Shown here piece after piece: positions 43,327 through 43,476 of a stretch of DNA of 43,476 bases; position 1 is the stretch's first letter; every line of letters starts with the position of its first letter. The stretch is from positions 1-43,476 of the forward strand of contig JADLFV010000033.1 of assembly GCA_020849625.1 (NCBI GenBank), written 5' to 3'. Source of the stretch: Phycisphaeraceae bacterium (GTDB lineage: Bacteria > Planctomycetota > Phycisphaerae > Phycisphaerales > Phycisphaeraceae). The notes under the pieces were generated by a model. The model had not been told where the DNA came from. It searched no databases and saw only the letters and a program-made list of their open reading frames with translations. The translations under genes were made by a program, and so were the position numbers.

Positions 43327-43476
43327 GAGTATCTGTGATGTCTGATTGCTGATTGCTTCTATGTATGACGGCTCGTTGTCAAGGGCGAGGCGGGGTTTCC
43401 CATTCTTCTATCCGAGCATCGCGGCGCGGGCCGCTAGCCCAAGTGGGTGGTTTTCGAGAAGACCACGGCTGCCCCA

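Overview
The window is a GC-rich (roughly 60-65% by eye), densely coded bacterial chromosome segment. It most resembles a Planctomycetota genome, probably of the Phycisphaerae type. The support is indirect: a uroporphyrinogen-decarboxylase-family protein of the kind abundant in that phylum, an EF-P with Asn at the modification tip, a Tad-type secretion gene beside an FHA gene, a zinc-ribbon/TPR membrane protein, and intergenic DNA full of long nested inverted repeats. No rRNA, tRNA, CRISPR array, integrase or transposase was found.

Layout. 0.1-4.4 kb: minus-strand genes for a small membrane protein, an SDR oxidoreductase, a cold-shock protein, transaldolase and RlmN. 4.5-12.6 kb: plus-strand genes for a secreted glycerophosphodiester phosphodiesterase, a minimal zincin, an RND efflux adaptor and pump, and a glycoside-hydrolase-like protein. 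12.8-22.0 kb: minus-strand housekeeping genes (polA, purL, a membrane-anchored unknown, a HAD hydrolase, proA). 22.1-24.3 kb: an octaheme cytochrome c overlapping an eight-helix membrane protein made of two similar halves. 24.4-29.8 kb: a TrpB2-type tryptophan synthase beta chain, a UroD-family protein, a PAS/degenerate-GGDEF protein, and a DsbD-N-like plus redoxin pair. 29.9-35 kb: gyrB, a GC-poorer two-domain HhH-glycosylase-like gene, and tag carrying an 82-codon repeat insertion. 35-39 kb: a zinc-ribbon/TPR protein, a DinB-family protein and EF-P. 39.1-40.1 kb: a decayed accessory patch with intact hicB, hicA broken by a nonsense codon, and a frameshifted small gene. 40.1-43.3 kb: canonical trpB, an FHA protein and a TadC-like protein. 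The last 150 bases hold no recognisable gene.

The dominant theme is invasion by short repeats. Families of inverted repeats fill most intergenic gaps and run into genes. They form the C-terminus of the RND adaptor, the N-terminus of the HAD protein, loops of PurL, the stop codon of a membrane protein, and a large in-frame insert in Tag. Separately, the 9-mer TTCCGGGGG (or its complement) occurs about 22 times, far above chance, in both orientations and mostly inside genes. The best candidates for undescribed biology are this signal, the cytochrome/two-fold membrane pair, and the fused glycosylase-like gene.
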